Positions 32,626 to 44,716 of a DNA stretch of 64,000 nt are shown here, piece after piece. The notes under the pieces were generated by a model. It did not search any database and was not told the origin of the DNA. It worked only from the letters and a program-made list of their open reading frames with translations. The stretch is from Magnolia sinica (taxonomy: Eukaryota > Streptophyta > Magnoliopsida > Magnoliales > Magnoliaceae): positions 77,806,177-77,870,176 of the forward strand of contig NC_080582.1 of assembly GCF_029962835.1 (NCBI RefSeq). The letters run 5' to 3'. The stretch's first letter is position 1. Every line of letters starts with the position of its first letter. The position numbers and the translations under genes were made by a program.

Positions 32626-35600
32626 TTTTTTGGTACCATCTGTGAAATCGTAAACAAAAAGCTAGGACGTTTTATCAGATATGGCGAGAGGAAAGAAAAA
32701 GGTAACAACAGTGGAAACCGAACCTAGTGGACAACATTAGCCTTCTTCGCTGCTACATACTGAATCGGCTCCAATAGGGTCATCCCAACGGACTTGTAGC
32801 CAATGAGGAAAGTATAAGGCGTTACAAAGTGAAGTCTAGATGCTGAAAGACGAAATCAACCGAATGAAGGCACAACAAAACTGGCAGCCACATCTTAACA
32901 TAATGGAAGCCACCCCAACACTCGAGGGGCAACCGCAACAAGTCAGCTCCCGAGCCAGAGGGTTCGAAGCACAGTCTATGAGAGCTCTCAACCCTATATA
33001 TAACGCAGTGTCTCAAAATCAGTCCGCCCGAGTCCCAGAACCTGCTCGAGATGCGGAACCATCATATATGTTAGCCACTTCGACTCTTCCCTCCGCTAAC
33101 CTCCGCCATCTTCTGGAGAGGAGGAGGCAGGGTAGAGTGCTTAAGGTGATGAAGGCCCCCCAAGAGACAATAGTTGAAAATCAGAATCCTTGGGAAACTT
33201 AGCTTAAGGAACTCCGTGACCAGTTCAACACATTTCAGGAAAATCAGTGGTCCGCGTCTATCCCAACCGCGGTCCATGCGATGATGGAAGAGACCGAGCC
33301 TCCCTTCACCTCAGGAATCATGGATGAGGTGATGCCACCGAGGTTCAGGATGCCTCCTGTCATTTAATTCCCTAGATCTGGAGACCTGTCGGAGCATGTA
33401 GAGTCCTACCGTTCGTGGATGCAGATCCAATCGACTACAGATGCAATGATGTGCAAAGACTTCTCAATAATCCTCTCCGGGTCTAGTTGGAGTTGGTATT
33501 GACAGCTTAAAGCAAAGTCAATCAGCTCTTTCGCAGAGCTCAGTAAATTGTTTCTTACCCAGTTCATCTCTGGTAAGAAGAGTCGGAAGCCAACTACTCA
33601 TCTGTTTACCCTTAAACAAGGGAACAAGGAGTCACTGAAGGACTTCATTACCTGCTTCAATGAAGAGACGTTGCTAGTGAAAGATTACAATGACAAAATG
33701 GCACTCTCTACCATGTCTGGAGGAATCAGAGAGGGGAAGCTCATCTTCTCGATCGGGAAGAATTCGCCGACCACCTTGGCCGAACTCATCAGCAGGGCTC
33801 AGAAATATACCAACGCCGAGGAGTTCTCCAACTCCCGCAGGAATATCCAAGCAGCTAAGCAGTCGTCTAAAGAGAAGAGACCGAGGAACAAAGACCTTCA
33901 GTCATCCAGAAAGAGGCCAGATGATCGGGCCACTCGTGAGCATCGACCAAGCAGAAACTCGAGAGCAAGTTCTGCTCCTACACTCCCCTCAACACATCTC
34001 CGGAGCAAATCTTGCTAGATATCAGGGGCTAGAAACTCCTAAATTGGTCAGTTTGCATGAAGGACAAAACAGACAAGCGAGACAAGCACAAGTACTGTCG
34101 ATTCCATTGTGACCACTGTCACAATACGAGCGACCACGTAGATCTCAAAGATGAGATCAAGACTCTCATCCGTAATGGTCATCTGCGACGGTACACTAGG
34201 AAAGAGAAGTTGGTTCAAAGAGAAGAGCAACAAAGCAAGACTGCCGAAGAGCCTACAGAAATCCGTACCATTTATGGCGATTCGTTTGGAGGGGGTGACT
34301 CGAATAGAGCTCGCAAAGCCTATTCTCAAAGCTCAGATCCCAAGCACTACATCCACTTGGTGGAAAAGTCGAGAAAAGAGCCCTAAGCAAACTCCTGTAG
34401 TCTGACCTTTACATAGGATGATGCACGCGAAATTCTGCATCCACATGACGATGCGCTCGTGGTGGCTATGACTATAACTAATCACAAAGTTTACCGTATC
34501 TTGGTCGACACTGGGAGCTCGATTGACGTCATTTATTTCGAGGCATTCGAGAGAATGGGAATCGACAGGTCGTGCCTCTGACTCGTGAAGACTCCCTTGC
34601 ACGGCTTTGTCAGGGATCAGGTGATATTCGAAGGAGTCATCTCCCTCCCTGTGATAGTAGGAGAAGGACAGCAACAAGTCACACTCCTGTTGGACTTTCT
34701 TGTTGTGAATGTGCCGCCAGTACACAACGTGATTCTGGGCCGACCTTCCCTTAATGCGATGCGGGCAGTCGTATCCACTTATCACCTTATGATGAAATTT
34801 CCTGCTGAGGGAGGGGTCGGATACCTCCGAGGGAATTAGCGTGAAACTCGGAGATATTACGCAATAGCTATAAGAAAGGGTTTGATAAAGCAAACCCTCA
34901 TAGTTAACGTCCTCGACCCCAAAGCTCCTGCAGAAGACTCCTCCATGGAGGACTTGGTGACCGTTGCACTTGAGGAAGCTGATCCGAGCAGAACGGTTCT
35001 ACTCGAATCATCGCTAAATTCCGAGCAGCGGTCTCAGATACTGGCTTTTTCACAGAAGCATAAAGATATTTTTACATGGTCGCATGAAGATATGACAGGG
35101 ATTTCCCCCGATGTAATGGTCTACAGGCTGAATGTGGATTCGGATCACAGACTAGTGAAACAGAAGAGGAGAGTGTTCAATGCCGAAAGGTGCTCAGCCA
35201 TAGAAGATAAAGTGTTGAAACTTCTTAGTGTCGGATTCATTGAAGAGGTGCATTATCCGGATGGATCGCAAATGTGGTCCTCGTGAAGAAAACCAACGAG
35301 AAGTGGCGGGTTTGTGTAGACTATTCAGACCTGAACAAAGCTTACCCCAAAGACAGCTTTCCTCTGCCTCGGATTGATCTACTGGTGGATAGCACAGCTG
35401 GGGATGAACAACTCTCATTCCTATATGCCTACTCCAGGTATAATCAGATCGTCATGCATCCTTCAGATAGGCAGAAGGCGACCTTTGTCACGGATAAGGG
35501 TCTCTACTATTACCGGGTCATCCCTTTGACCTGAAGAATGTTGGGGTGACATATCAAAGGTTAGTGAATCAGATGCTTACCAAGCAAATTGGTCGGACCA

Positions 35601-38337
35601 TGGTAGTCTATGTTGACGACATACTAGTAAAGAGCGTCAAAGCGTCCGATAACATCGCGGACCTCGGAGAGACCTTCTTGATCCTTCGAGAATACCGTAT
35701 GAAACTGAATCTCGCCAAGTGTGCCTTTGGAGTTGGTTCGGGCAAGTTCCTCAGTTTTCAAGTCAGCCAGAGATGTATCGAGGCGAATCTCGAGAAAATC
35801 AAGGCATTACTTGACATGAGCTCACCCCGGACTACGAAAGAAATCCAATGCCTCACTGGTAAAGTAGCAGCCCTCGGTCGATTTATATCCTGAGTCACCG
35901 ATAAATGTCTCCCATTCTTTCAGCAGTTAAAGGGTTATAAGAAGGTTGAATGGATCCCAGAGTGTGAGCAAGCTTTCCAGCTGTTGAAGCAATACCTGGG
36001 TTCATCCCCCCTGCTATCCAAGTTGGAAGAAGGTGAACCCCTATTCCTGTATCTAGCAGTCTCGGCCTCGGCCGTCAGTTCCGCACTCATCAGGGAGGTA
36101 GGGGCAAGCAGCGCCCCGTCTATTAAGCACATACCATTGTCGTTCTAATCGACTCCTCCCTCAGGCAAGTCCTTCAGAAGCCCGAGGTCTCCGGCTGGCT
36201 AACTAAATGAGCGATATAACTCGGGGAGTTCGACATCCAATATCGTCTGAAGACAACAATCAAGGATCAGGCTGTAGCCGACTTCATAGCAAAATTCACT
36301 ATCCCGGACGCAAAAGAAGTGGACACGGGTACGGAGGTAGCTCCCATGACCCCGCTGGTTCCCCCGCTTACCCAGGAAACAGAATCAGAGCAGAAATGGA
36401 TACTATATGTGGACGGATCATCCAACTCTAAGCGCGTCGGGGCGAGGATTGTCCTGGTAGCACCAAATGCAACCTCCATCCAGTATGTGATCAGGCTCGG
36501 CTTCAAAGCCTCTAACAATGAGGCAGAATACGAGGCCTTGCTAGTCGGGATCCAACTGGCGGCCAGTTTGGGAGTCCAGTCTTTCGAGGTGAGGAGTGAC
36601 TCTCAACTCGTCGTAAACCACATCTCCACAGAGTATGAGGCTAAGGAGGCAAGGATGGTGTCTTATCTGGCCGAGAAAATGAAGTTGATAGAAAGGTTCT
36701 GGAGCTGGGTCATCATTCAGATTCTGAGGACGGAGAACACTTGGGCTGACGCCCTTGTAAGGTTTGCCTCGACCACAGAAGGAAAGATCCCTCGGATAAT
36801 CCTTGTAGAATTTTTGGATAGTCCAAGCATCGACTGGACTGATCAAGAGATAAACAACCCGGTAAAGATACTTTTGAGTTAGATGGACCCAATCTACAAC
36901 TATCTCACAACTGGTGAGGTCCCTCAAGACAAGATAGAAGCCCGACGCCTGAAGATCAGAGTTGCACGATTTGTGATCTTGGATGGGGTCCTATACAAGA
37001 AGGGGCATTCACAGCCCTACCTCAGGTGCCTCCGACTCGATGAAGCAGACTATGTGATCCGAGAAGTCAATGAGGGAATCTACAGGAATCATTCCCGTGG
37101 CCATACCTTAGCTCTGAAAATACTTCGACAAGGGTACTTTTGGCCAACCATTCGGGAAGACTCCAAGAATTACGTCCAGAAATACGATAAATGGTAAAGG
37201 TTTACCGCTGTGCCGAGGTAATCTGCGGAAGAGTTGACCCCCATGAGCGGACCGTGGCCGTTTGCTCAGTGGAGAATCGACATCATTGGACCCCTTCCCA
37301 CTGGAAAAGGACAGGTCGAAGTCGTAAACAAGGTCATCAAGTACTATCTCAAGACTAAACTGGAAAAAGCAAAAGGCAATTGGGCAGAGGAGTTCCCTTT
37401 CGTCCTTTGGACCTACAAGACTACAGCTCAGTCATCTACCAGGGAGACTCCATTTTCGCTATACTACGGCTCAGAGGCTATCGTCCTAGTCCAGATCGGC
37501 CTCCCGACAGCACGCGTTAGAAGTAACCAGGAAAATCAGAACGAACATATCGCAGTAAATCTCGACCTGCTCGACAAGGTCAGAGATGTCGCCAGACTCC
37601 GAGTCGCCGCTCGACATTAGCAAGTAACGCGGTTCTACAATTCCAGCGTTAAAATGAGGCATTTCCGATTAGGGGACCTAGTCCTCCACCGTGTCTTCCA
37701 GAATACAAAAGAGTCGGGGGTTAGGACACTCAGACCAAACTGGGAAAGGCTTTATCGCGTGGTCAGGTCGACCAAGCCAAACTCCTATCATTTGGAAGAC
37801 CTCAAAGGGCATCAACTCCTCCACCCCTGGAATGTCGAACAATTGAAGATCTACTACCCATGAGAATCTACTGGCCATTGAAGGCTTTCGACAAATGTGT
37901 AGCTCGAAACTACTAGCATTTTAAGGCTCTTAATAAAAGTTTATTTCTACATGATCTATCTACAAATGAAAAAGTTGCCTCTCATAAGCAGAAGCGAGCT
38001 CAACGGACTGATCCCTTAAAGAAGGGGTTGACTTGTTAACCCGCGAAAATCTACAAAGGGGTCCACTCATATGCAGAGGAAAAACTCATATGTAAACCGA
38101 TCCCTTAAAGAAGGGGTCGACTCATTATACAACAAAATCTTGCAAAAATAACTAAGGATTGTGCACCATTCGTGGGGAGTTGACCCCTCAAGGGGTCGGT
38201 CCTTAACATTAACAAAAAATCACAGCAATCAACACATGTAAAAATGCCCTATACTAAGGGCCAAAATGTCATCATTCAAAAAGACCAAAATATTATCCAT
38301 TAAAAAAATAGAGAGATAAAATAATGTTTCACTCCCT

Positions 38338-40843
38338 TCAAGTAGAGGGACCAGCCGCAGGGCTGGGAGGTTGGGTGTCAGGGGCAACTTCGCCGACAGG
38401 AGGAGCGCTCTCAGGCTCATCAACTATGGTCAATTCAGCGTCCTTGGCCTCGTATGCAGCAAGAGCATCGAGGTCGATGGTCGGGTGGAACTTCGGGACT
38501 TCAGCAATGTAGGCGTCAAAATCGGTGTTGTATCCGAAGAGATACAGCTTGTCTAGTTCTTTGGTCCTCTCCGCCGACTCCTTATATGCCGCCACTGCTG
38601 TGGCAACTTGCGAGACCGCTCGAGTCTCGAGTTCCTCTCGCAACTTCTCTTGCTCCGTGCCAACCACGACCTCGAGAACGGTCCACTGCTGAGTCAATCT
38701 TTCGGCAGCCTCATGCCTCGCCCTTGCAAGGTCTCGCTCCAGCTGTATGACATCACCTTCTACGTCTTTAACAGAGACCTCCAGATGCCTAACCACCTCC
38801 CGCAAGTGCCTAACTTCGGGGTCGGCCACGTCCAAGCGGGCTTGGAGTTGATTAACCTCTCCTTGGAGCACTAGCTCTCTCATTCGACCCTCTTCAGCAA
38901 CCCTTCTTAACTCCTCCTTCTCTGCAATCGAGGCCTCTAGATGTTTCTCGAGCTTGACCTTCTGTGCCTCATGTTCGGCCTTATCCGGCTCCAGCCGATC
39001 CATCGCCTTCAGCCTCTCCTTCACTTCTACCATCATCGACAGTAATTGATAACTAACTGCCGCATAATCATTCACGAACTTGACGTAGCTTCGAGAGAGC
39101 GTTTTGGCTATTGCCGACTCCAACACGTGTTTGGTTACCCAAGAGTTCAGCAAAGCCATGTGATAATTGAGAGGTAGAGTATCTGGAGCAGGCTTAAAAC
39201 CTCCTCTAACCCCACTGGCTGCAGAAGCTTGGGCAGCCACCTCGGGCGTGGTGGTGTGCCCGACCAAGGCGTCAGTTCGTCAGACCAAGGGCTTAGCCTC
39301 AGTAGCAGTGCGGTGGGCTGCGAATTGTGTGGAGGCATCAGTACTGGAAGTCTCCCCGACCACCTCTCTCCCCATCCCGGGAGGTCCTACAACCACTAAA
39401 GGCGGAACCTCAGGGGCTTGTTCTTCAGGAGTCGGTGTCAAGATGGTGATGGGCTCGACTATGGTAGGGGCCTCAGGGGCTCGTGCTTCAGGAGCGGGAG
39501 TTGGAGTAGTGGTGGGAATGAAATCGGTTGGAGCTGTGGCAGGTACGGCTTCAACTGCGGCCATGGCGGGCATTGCCTCGGTCGAAAAGGTCATAGTTAC
39601 AGCCGGAAAAGGTTTAGCCCTGACCACAGAGGTCATGGCTGTAGGTGGAATAGGCCCAGCAGTCTTCCTCTTCTTGGGTGTAACCTTCTTCCTGGGCTCA
39701 GATGAGAGGACTACGTCCATCCGGGGGCACGGTACCACAAGCCGCCTCCTTTTTGAACCGTTTGCCTCCATCTCTGCCCAAAAAAGGGTGTCAACCAGAG
39801 AGAAATCTATGGAATATTATTAAATAATCACCGAAGACCCTTAACCTGCCTACCCAAAGTGAAAAGAGTGGGCCGGAATCTACAGAAACCAGACGACACC
39901 AGGTTCTCCCTGTTGATGAGCTCGAACCAGATGCGTTGGTTCTCAGGGAGCAATCTAGCTCGGGCAACCTGCTGCGTTTGGAGAGGAGAGAATTCGGGAG
40001 CCCCTTTCGGTTGAACTACAAGTAGAGACAGAGCTCAGGTTAAAACATGAAAGAATCCAAGTATGCAGTAAGACGAAGAAGAGTGCCCGACCTGGGTTGG
40101 CAAACTTGGTGGAAACTCAAAACCGTAGTCTACCTGATTCAGAGGTAGGGGCCTCCCATTCCCCCAAGGCCCAAAACCACTTCCCTTTCCAATCATTGTT
40201 GGAAGAAGGAAGCCAAGTTACCAAACCCAAGATGCATGGAGGCCTAGCCAAGAGGTAGTACTAGGCTGGCTCCAACCTATCGTACTTGGCAATGTACAAA
40301 TATAGAAACTCTTCCAGCGTCAACCTTTGACTCCCCACCCGGTGCCAGATAATAAAAGTGGAGACAATGGTTCTCCAAGCGTTCGGGACAAACTAACCCG
40401 ACGCCACTCCAAGCCGTGCGATCAGTTCGCGTATGAATGATGGATAGGGAATTGAAGCCCACATTGGAGGGCATCGGTGAAGATGGCAATCTCCCCGTCG
40501 GCAGGAAGGCCAGCTTGGTCCGTGGGAGTAGGAGCTTGAATATGCACCGAGTTTGGAATCTGATAATCTTTGCGGAGTCGGGCCATCTAAGATTCAACTA
40601 GGATTGAACCTCCGGGAACCGTTGGCTTCGGCCTGCCTTCGACTACCTTGTAGGATCTCTAAGAGCCCTCTTCAGCCTTTTGTCATGGCCTTCAGCTCTC
40701 TGACTCACGGCCCTTTGGGCCGAAGTACCAAGTGGAATGGCCTCAAAAGGGCCTTCAGAGTCTCTGGCCCCGAAGGCGGTGGTTTCTGGTTCGGAGTCAG
40801 AACCAACTCGAACCTCTTCCATATCATCAGAGTTGCTCGACAT
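38338..40843 (-). mobile_element. Antisense coding region of the gypsy element
   Basis: Between integrase and the 3' LTR the minus strand carries open segments. The longest (39267-38338, 309 codons) is an acidic, heptad-rich protein (EVKERLKAMDRLEPDKAEHE, LQGEVNQLQARLDVADPEVR) predicted to form long coiled coils. Upstream on the same strand lies a Pro/Ala/Thr-rich segment with a basic patch (KKVTPKKRKTAG), and further up is MSSNSDDMEEVRVGSDSEPE. Tat/Retand-type elements are known to carry antisense frames at this place, with a domain annotated as gypsy-type transposon protein (Transposase_28). I cannot confirm that domain here. Role unknown. Confidence 0.65.
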
Positions 40844-41439
40844 AATGTAAAGAAAAAACCTTTAAGTGATGGAAGACTCACAGCACTACAAGCGATTATC
40901 TGGCAGAGATTTTCCCAACTCTGTCAGCTTCCTCCGAGCACATTTCCTTTTCTGACTGTCGGAAACCCTTTATCCGGTGACAGAAATCCTTTTTCCGACG
41001 AATGACGATTTGAAAGGAAGAAGTAAAGGAGAGGGAGAGTGAAAGAGTGAGAAATGCAAAAGGAGTGTTTGAATGAGAGCGGGAGGGGTTTATATACCCT
41101 CCTCCATCCCTCAGCTCATCATTGCAAACGGCTGCCCCTAAGGTCGAGGCATCTCAACATTAACATTGAGGGACACGTGGTGAGATATGATACGTCCCAG
41201 TCCACGTTCCCAGAGCCGAGTCATGTCGACATTAAATGACATTTATGGTGCAGGCGGTCCCCCCCATGAGCACGTGGCAACGTCTCCTCTGCCCTATCGA
41301 TCGCGAATCGTAACCGTCGACACATTTTGTCATCTGGAGGGCCAATCGTCATCATGAGCCGAGATGCAACGACGTCATCTCATTTCCCCAGGCATTTACT
41401 CTCCAAGTCCGAGCTCGAACTAAGAGAGTAGGAGGCTTC

Positions 41440-42180
41440 TGTTATAGGGAAAACTTGAATAAGGACAATCAGGGTCATCCTAAGTCCTCCGAATCAGTTG
41501 ATAAGGGCTTGGAAGGGGAACATTGCCGCAAGTATAGACTAACCTCTGAGTCGCAACTACAGGATGGGCGGAACAAGCCCTCGCCTTCGGTCTCGGGGCT
41601 AGTCATCATTCTCGTACTTAACCCCATCAGAAAGATGACATCCTACGAACTCTGACCCCAAGCATTTCGACAGTAAATTCCGATTGCTATTACTCGATCA
41701 CAGGCTTAGGTCGAGCCTGGACTGACACTCCGAATGTTAGTACTCGGCCTCGGAACTAGACAGATCGAGGCCAAGCCCGAGTGAAGACACTCCGAGTGCC
41801 AAGCGCAGAGAATAACCTAAATGCGGACGTGACTGAAGATCTCCCCCGAGGATACGCGCCCTTAAGACACGATACGCTACATGATCCAAAGATTGCGGAT
41901 AATATCTCCACGATCGTAATACCCACATGATTGAGCAAATCGTGCCAAAATTAACTCACACGTATAAATACCAGGGGACCCCATTATAACAGGTACCCAA
42001 GATCTCGCACCCGCTCTATACATCACACAACTTAGACCTAGATTCCCAGGCCTAACTTAGGCATCGAATGGTCCCTTGGCTAAGCCAGGGTCTCCTTTGC
42101 TCACCATTTTTGTGCAGGATTAGGGACCGTTTGGAGTGGTCAGCATTAAGAGGAGGGTGATCCAGATTTTGACCTCAACA
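41440..42180 (+). repeat. 3' LTR of the gypsy element
   Basis: It runs from TGTTATAGGGAAAACTTG to TTTTGACCTCAACA, 741 bp, with GTATAAATACCAGGGGACCC near 41962. Short length differences from the 5' LTR are present. Confidence 0.9.
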
Positions 42181-42540
42181 TCCAATGTTCAAATGGACCA
42201 CACCGTAGGAAATAGTTGAATTTAACGTTTATCGTTGAACATTTCTTGGGCCCACAGAAGTTTTGGATCAATCTTATATTTTTGTTTTCCCTTCATGCAT
42301 TTATGTATGATCTAATGAACAGGTTGGATGACAAATAAACATCACTGCAGGGCTTAGAAAGGTTTCAACTGTGGAAATCATTACCCCCACTTTCAGTGGT
42401 ATGATACACTTGATCTTTGGATATGCTTCAATTTTGGGTTCAACCCTTTAAATTAGATGGAAAAAAGATGGACCGCGTGGATAGACCACTTACATTCAAG
42501 ATGGGCCCAACTGAGTTTACATGCGCAATCTGAATTCGGA

Positions 42541-43100
42541 GTAGCCAATCCGTTTCCGGGAACTTCGACCCAGATTTCCTGCGAAAGCCCTTTCGCAGGA
42601 AGTTCCTGCGCAAGGATGCCGGGTGGGGCCATCTCGATGTTTTTGAGAAATCCACTACGTCCAACTGTTTTTAGAGATCAATTTAGGACGTAGAACTTAA
42701 AATTAAGTGTATCCAACGCTCAAATAGGCCACACGAGAAGAAACCGTGGGAATTGAGTAAGAACCATTGAAGCATTCTCATGGCCATAAAACTTTTGTAT
42801 CCGACTATGTTTTCTGTGTCTTCACTTCATTCCATTAGGAATGAATTTATAAACGGTTTGGATAGTATATAAACATCAAGGTGGAGCCTAGGAAGGTTTC
42901 AATGGTAGGAATTTCTTTCCCCAATTTTCCCTCTCGGGTGACCTCCTTGAGTTTTGTATCCACCTAATTTTCAGTCGAACGTCCTAAATTAAGCTCTCAA
43001 AACGGATGGACGGAATGGATTTCTCACATACATTGCAGTGAGCCCCACCCACCATCTTGCGCAGGAACTTCCTGCGAAAGGCTTTCTTAGGAAATCCGCG
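42541..43100. mobile_element. MITE-like element with GCAGGAA outer module
   Basis: The core spans 42615-43050 (GGTGGGGCCATCTCGATG; AAACGGATGGACGGAATGG; ATTGCAGTGAGCCCCACC). On both sides lie CCGTTTCCGG, TTTCCTGCGAAAG and GCAGGAACTTCCTGCG modules. They include a perfect hairpin at 42577-42600 with 11-base arms and a 2-base spacer. Confidence 0.75.
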
Positions 43101-43104
43101 TCCC

Positions 43105-44055
43105 GTAACTTCCTCCTCCGTTTCTTTCGTTCCGGAATTGGATCAATGAAATTACTGTGCTGGAACCTAGGTGGGCACACCATCATGTTTGTGAGACATC
43201 GACTCCGTCCATCTGTTTTGTGAGCTCATTTTAGGACTTATAGCCAAAACTAAGCAGGATTTAATACTCAAGTGGGCCGAAAACTTGAGGATTGAACGTC
43301 CACAGTTAAAATATTCGTGGGCCACAGAAGTTTTGAATCAGGATAATATTAGTGTTTTCAGGCATGCTAGTAGGATTGAAGTTATGAACGGTATGGATGG
43401 AATGTCAATCCCAGGGAGGTTTCAATGGTAGGAATTTCCCTATTCACATTTTCCTTTAGTGCAGCCCAATTGAGTCTCAGATCCTGCTAAATTTTGAGAT
43501 CAATTCCTCAAATGATCTCACAAAACGGATGGACGGGATGGATATCTGACAAATATCACAGTGGCCCCACATAAGTTTCCACCGCAGGAACCTCATGCAA
43601 AAGGCTTTGCACGAAATCCGGGTACAACCGGGACGCGGATTTCCTGCAAAAGCTATAAAAACACTACCTGACGATAGGAAGAGAGAGATTCCGGAAGGAG
43701 AGAGAGAGAAAGTAGTGATTACATCTGCTTGGAGGACTGCAGCTTCAGCAATTCGTAAGAAATCCGATTTGAAACCGAGTCAAGGCTAAGTTGCAACCGA
43801 GCCAGGGTTGAGTCGGAGCGAGTTACACCGAGATTAGTCTGATTTAATAATGTGAGTTGCCGCATATCTTTTCTCGCGTTAGTAATTGCAAGTGAGCATG
43901 ATTCTCTATTTGATTCAAGACTATTAGATTCATGTAACATTATTGTTGGATTTGTGACATATTTGGTAGTTTGAATTTATAATTTAGAATCTTGTTATTT
44001 TGTTTTCACTGTGGTGACTTAATGAAAATTCATATTGCTATTTTCTGTTTTTGAG
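43105..44055 (+). promoter_or_regulatory. Promoter and 5' UTR region of F-box copy 2
   Basis: A TATA box (TATAAAAA, 43654-43661) lies just after an inverted-repeat element (43156-43575). A GA-rich leader with CTGCAGCTTCAGCAATTC follows and ends in a splice donor TTC/GTAAGA (exon end 43754). The intron would run 43755-44658 into the acceptor before the coding exon. The leader has no ATG on the plus strand. The whole block is paralogous to 13310-14420. Transcription start would be near 43685-43690 by TATA spacing. Confidence 0.6.
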
Positions 44056-44455
44056 GGCATTATCCCAAACATGAAGCAGATCCAATTATCAGGGGGACTG
44101 TTTCATAAGAAACAGTGGTGACTGAACCGCCTACCATTAAAAACTTCTTAAGATGCACCTTAATGTTTCTGTAGTGTTTATTTGCCATGAAATCTATTGA
44201 TAAGGTCATATAGGCATGGATGAAGGGAAAAAAAACAAATATTAGCTTGATCCAAAACCTCTGTGGTCTATTAAAGGTTAATAATCATTAATTCTAATGA
44301 AACGGTCTATCCAATAATTGGATTTACTTCATGTTTAGGATTATACCCTAAAATGATCCGGAAAAACAGATGGATGGAGTAGATACATAATACATATATC
44401 AAGGTGGGGCCCACAATAAGGGCCTCACCATCTTGATGAGGCCGGGGTCTCACCA
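44056..44455. mobile_element. MITE-like element in the F-box copy 2 intron
   Basis: The core landmarks are AACAGTGGTGACTGAACC, AAGGTCATATAGGCATGG and AGATGGATGGAGTAGATAC, with an outer module GATGAGGCCGGGGTCTCACC at the right. It occupies the point where the 13-14 kb paralogue continues with different sequence. Confidence 0.65.
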
Positions 44456-44716
44456 AATCCACTTGCACTGGTGATTGCTACAAATTTTAAATTCTTGAAG
44501 TTTTATGAGCCTGATTTAGTAGTATAAAGCTAAAGCCTGTTCGGATTTGAGATGTATTATTGATTTACTTTGCTCCAAGTATTTTTGTAATAGAAATGTA
44601 ATATTTACCATGATCCCTTCATCTAATATCATTTTTTTTTTCACTTTTTTTTTTCCAGCTCCAAGGAAACACATTTGCATAATCTTGAGTGATCAGTAAT
44701 ATTGAGAAGGATATAC

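Larger units (their letters stand above)
31856..42180 (+). mobile_element. Ty3/gypsy LTR retrotransposon, Tat/Retand-like (fossil)
   Basis: The element is about 10.3 kb with LTRs starting TGTTA and ending CAACA, and the 5-bp target duplication TCCAA at 31851-31855 and 42181-42185. A possible primer-binding site TTTTTTGGTACCATCTGTG follows the 5' LTR. On the plus strand come gag (about 32680-34400), protease (VDTGSSIDVIY), RT (RVCVDYSDLNKAYPKDSF; VVYVDDILVKS), RNase H (ILYVDGSSN, NNEAEYEALLVGIQLA) and integrase (FWPTIREDSKN, WPFAQWRIDIIGPLP). Integrase after RNase H gives the Ty3/gypsy order. About 3.5 kb of non-pol sequence with an antisense frame lies before the 3' LTR, as in Tat/Retand elements. 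The coding part is broken in many places (about ten or more). LTRs differ by roughly 8 percent by eye, so it is probably several million years old. Confidence 0.93.
31761..42515. mobile_element. MITE-like element split by the gypsy insertion
   Basis: The left part (31761-31855: GAGGTCCACCATGG, CCGTCCATCCATTTTATC) and right part (42186-42515: CCACACCGTAGGAAATAG, GATGGACCGCGTGGATAG, AGATGGGCCCAACTGAG) join at TCCAA into one core copy. Confidence 0.75.

Noticed and set aside
39167-39823. 218-codon plus-strand open frame rich in Gly, Ala and Val
   Set aside because: It is the mirror of the Pro/Ala/Thr-rich antisense segment of the gypsy fossil; the minus-strand reading has the more protein-like composition.
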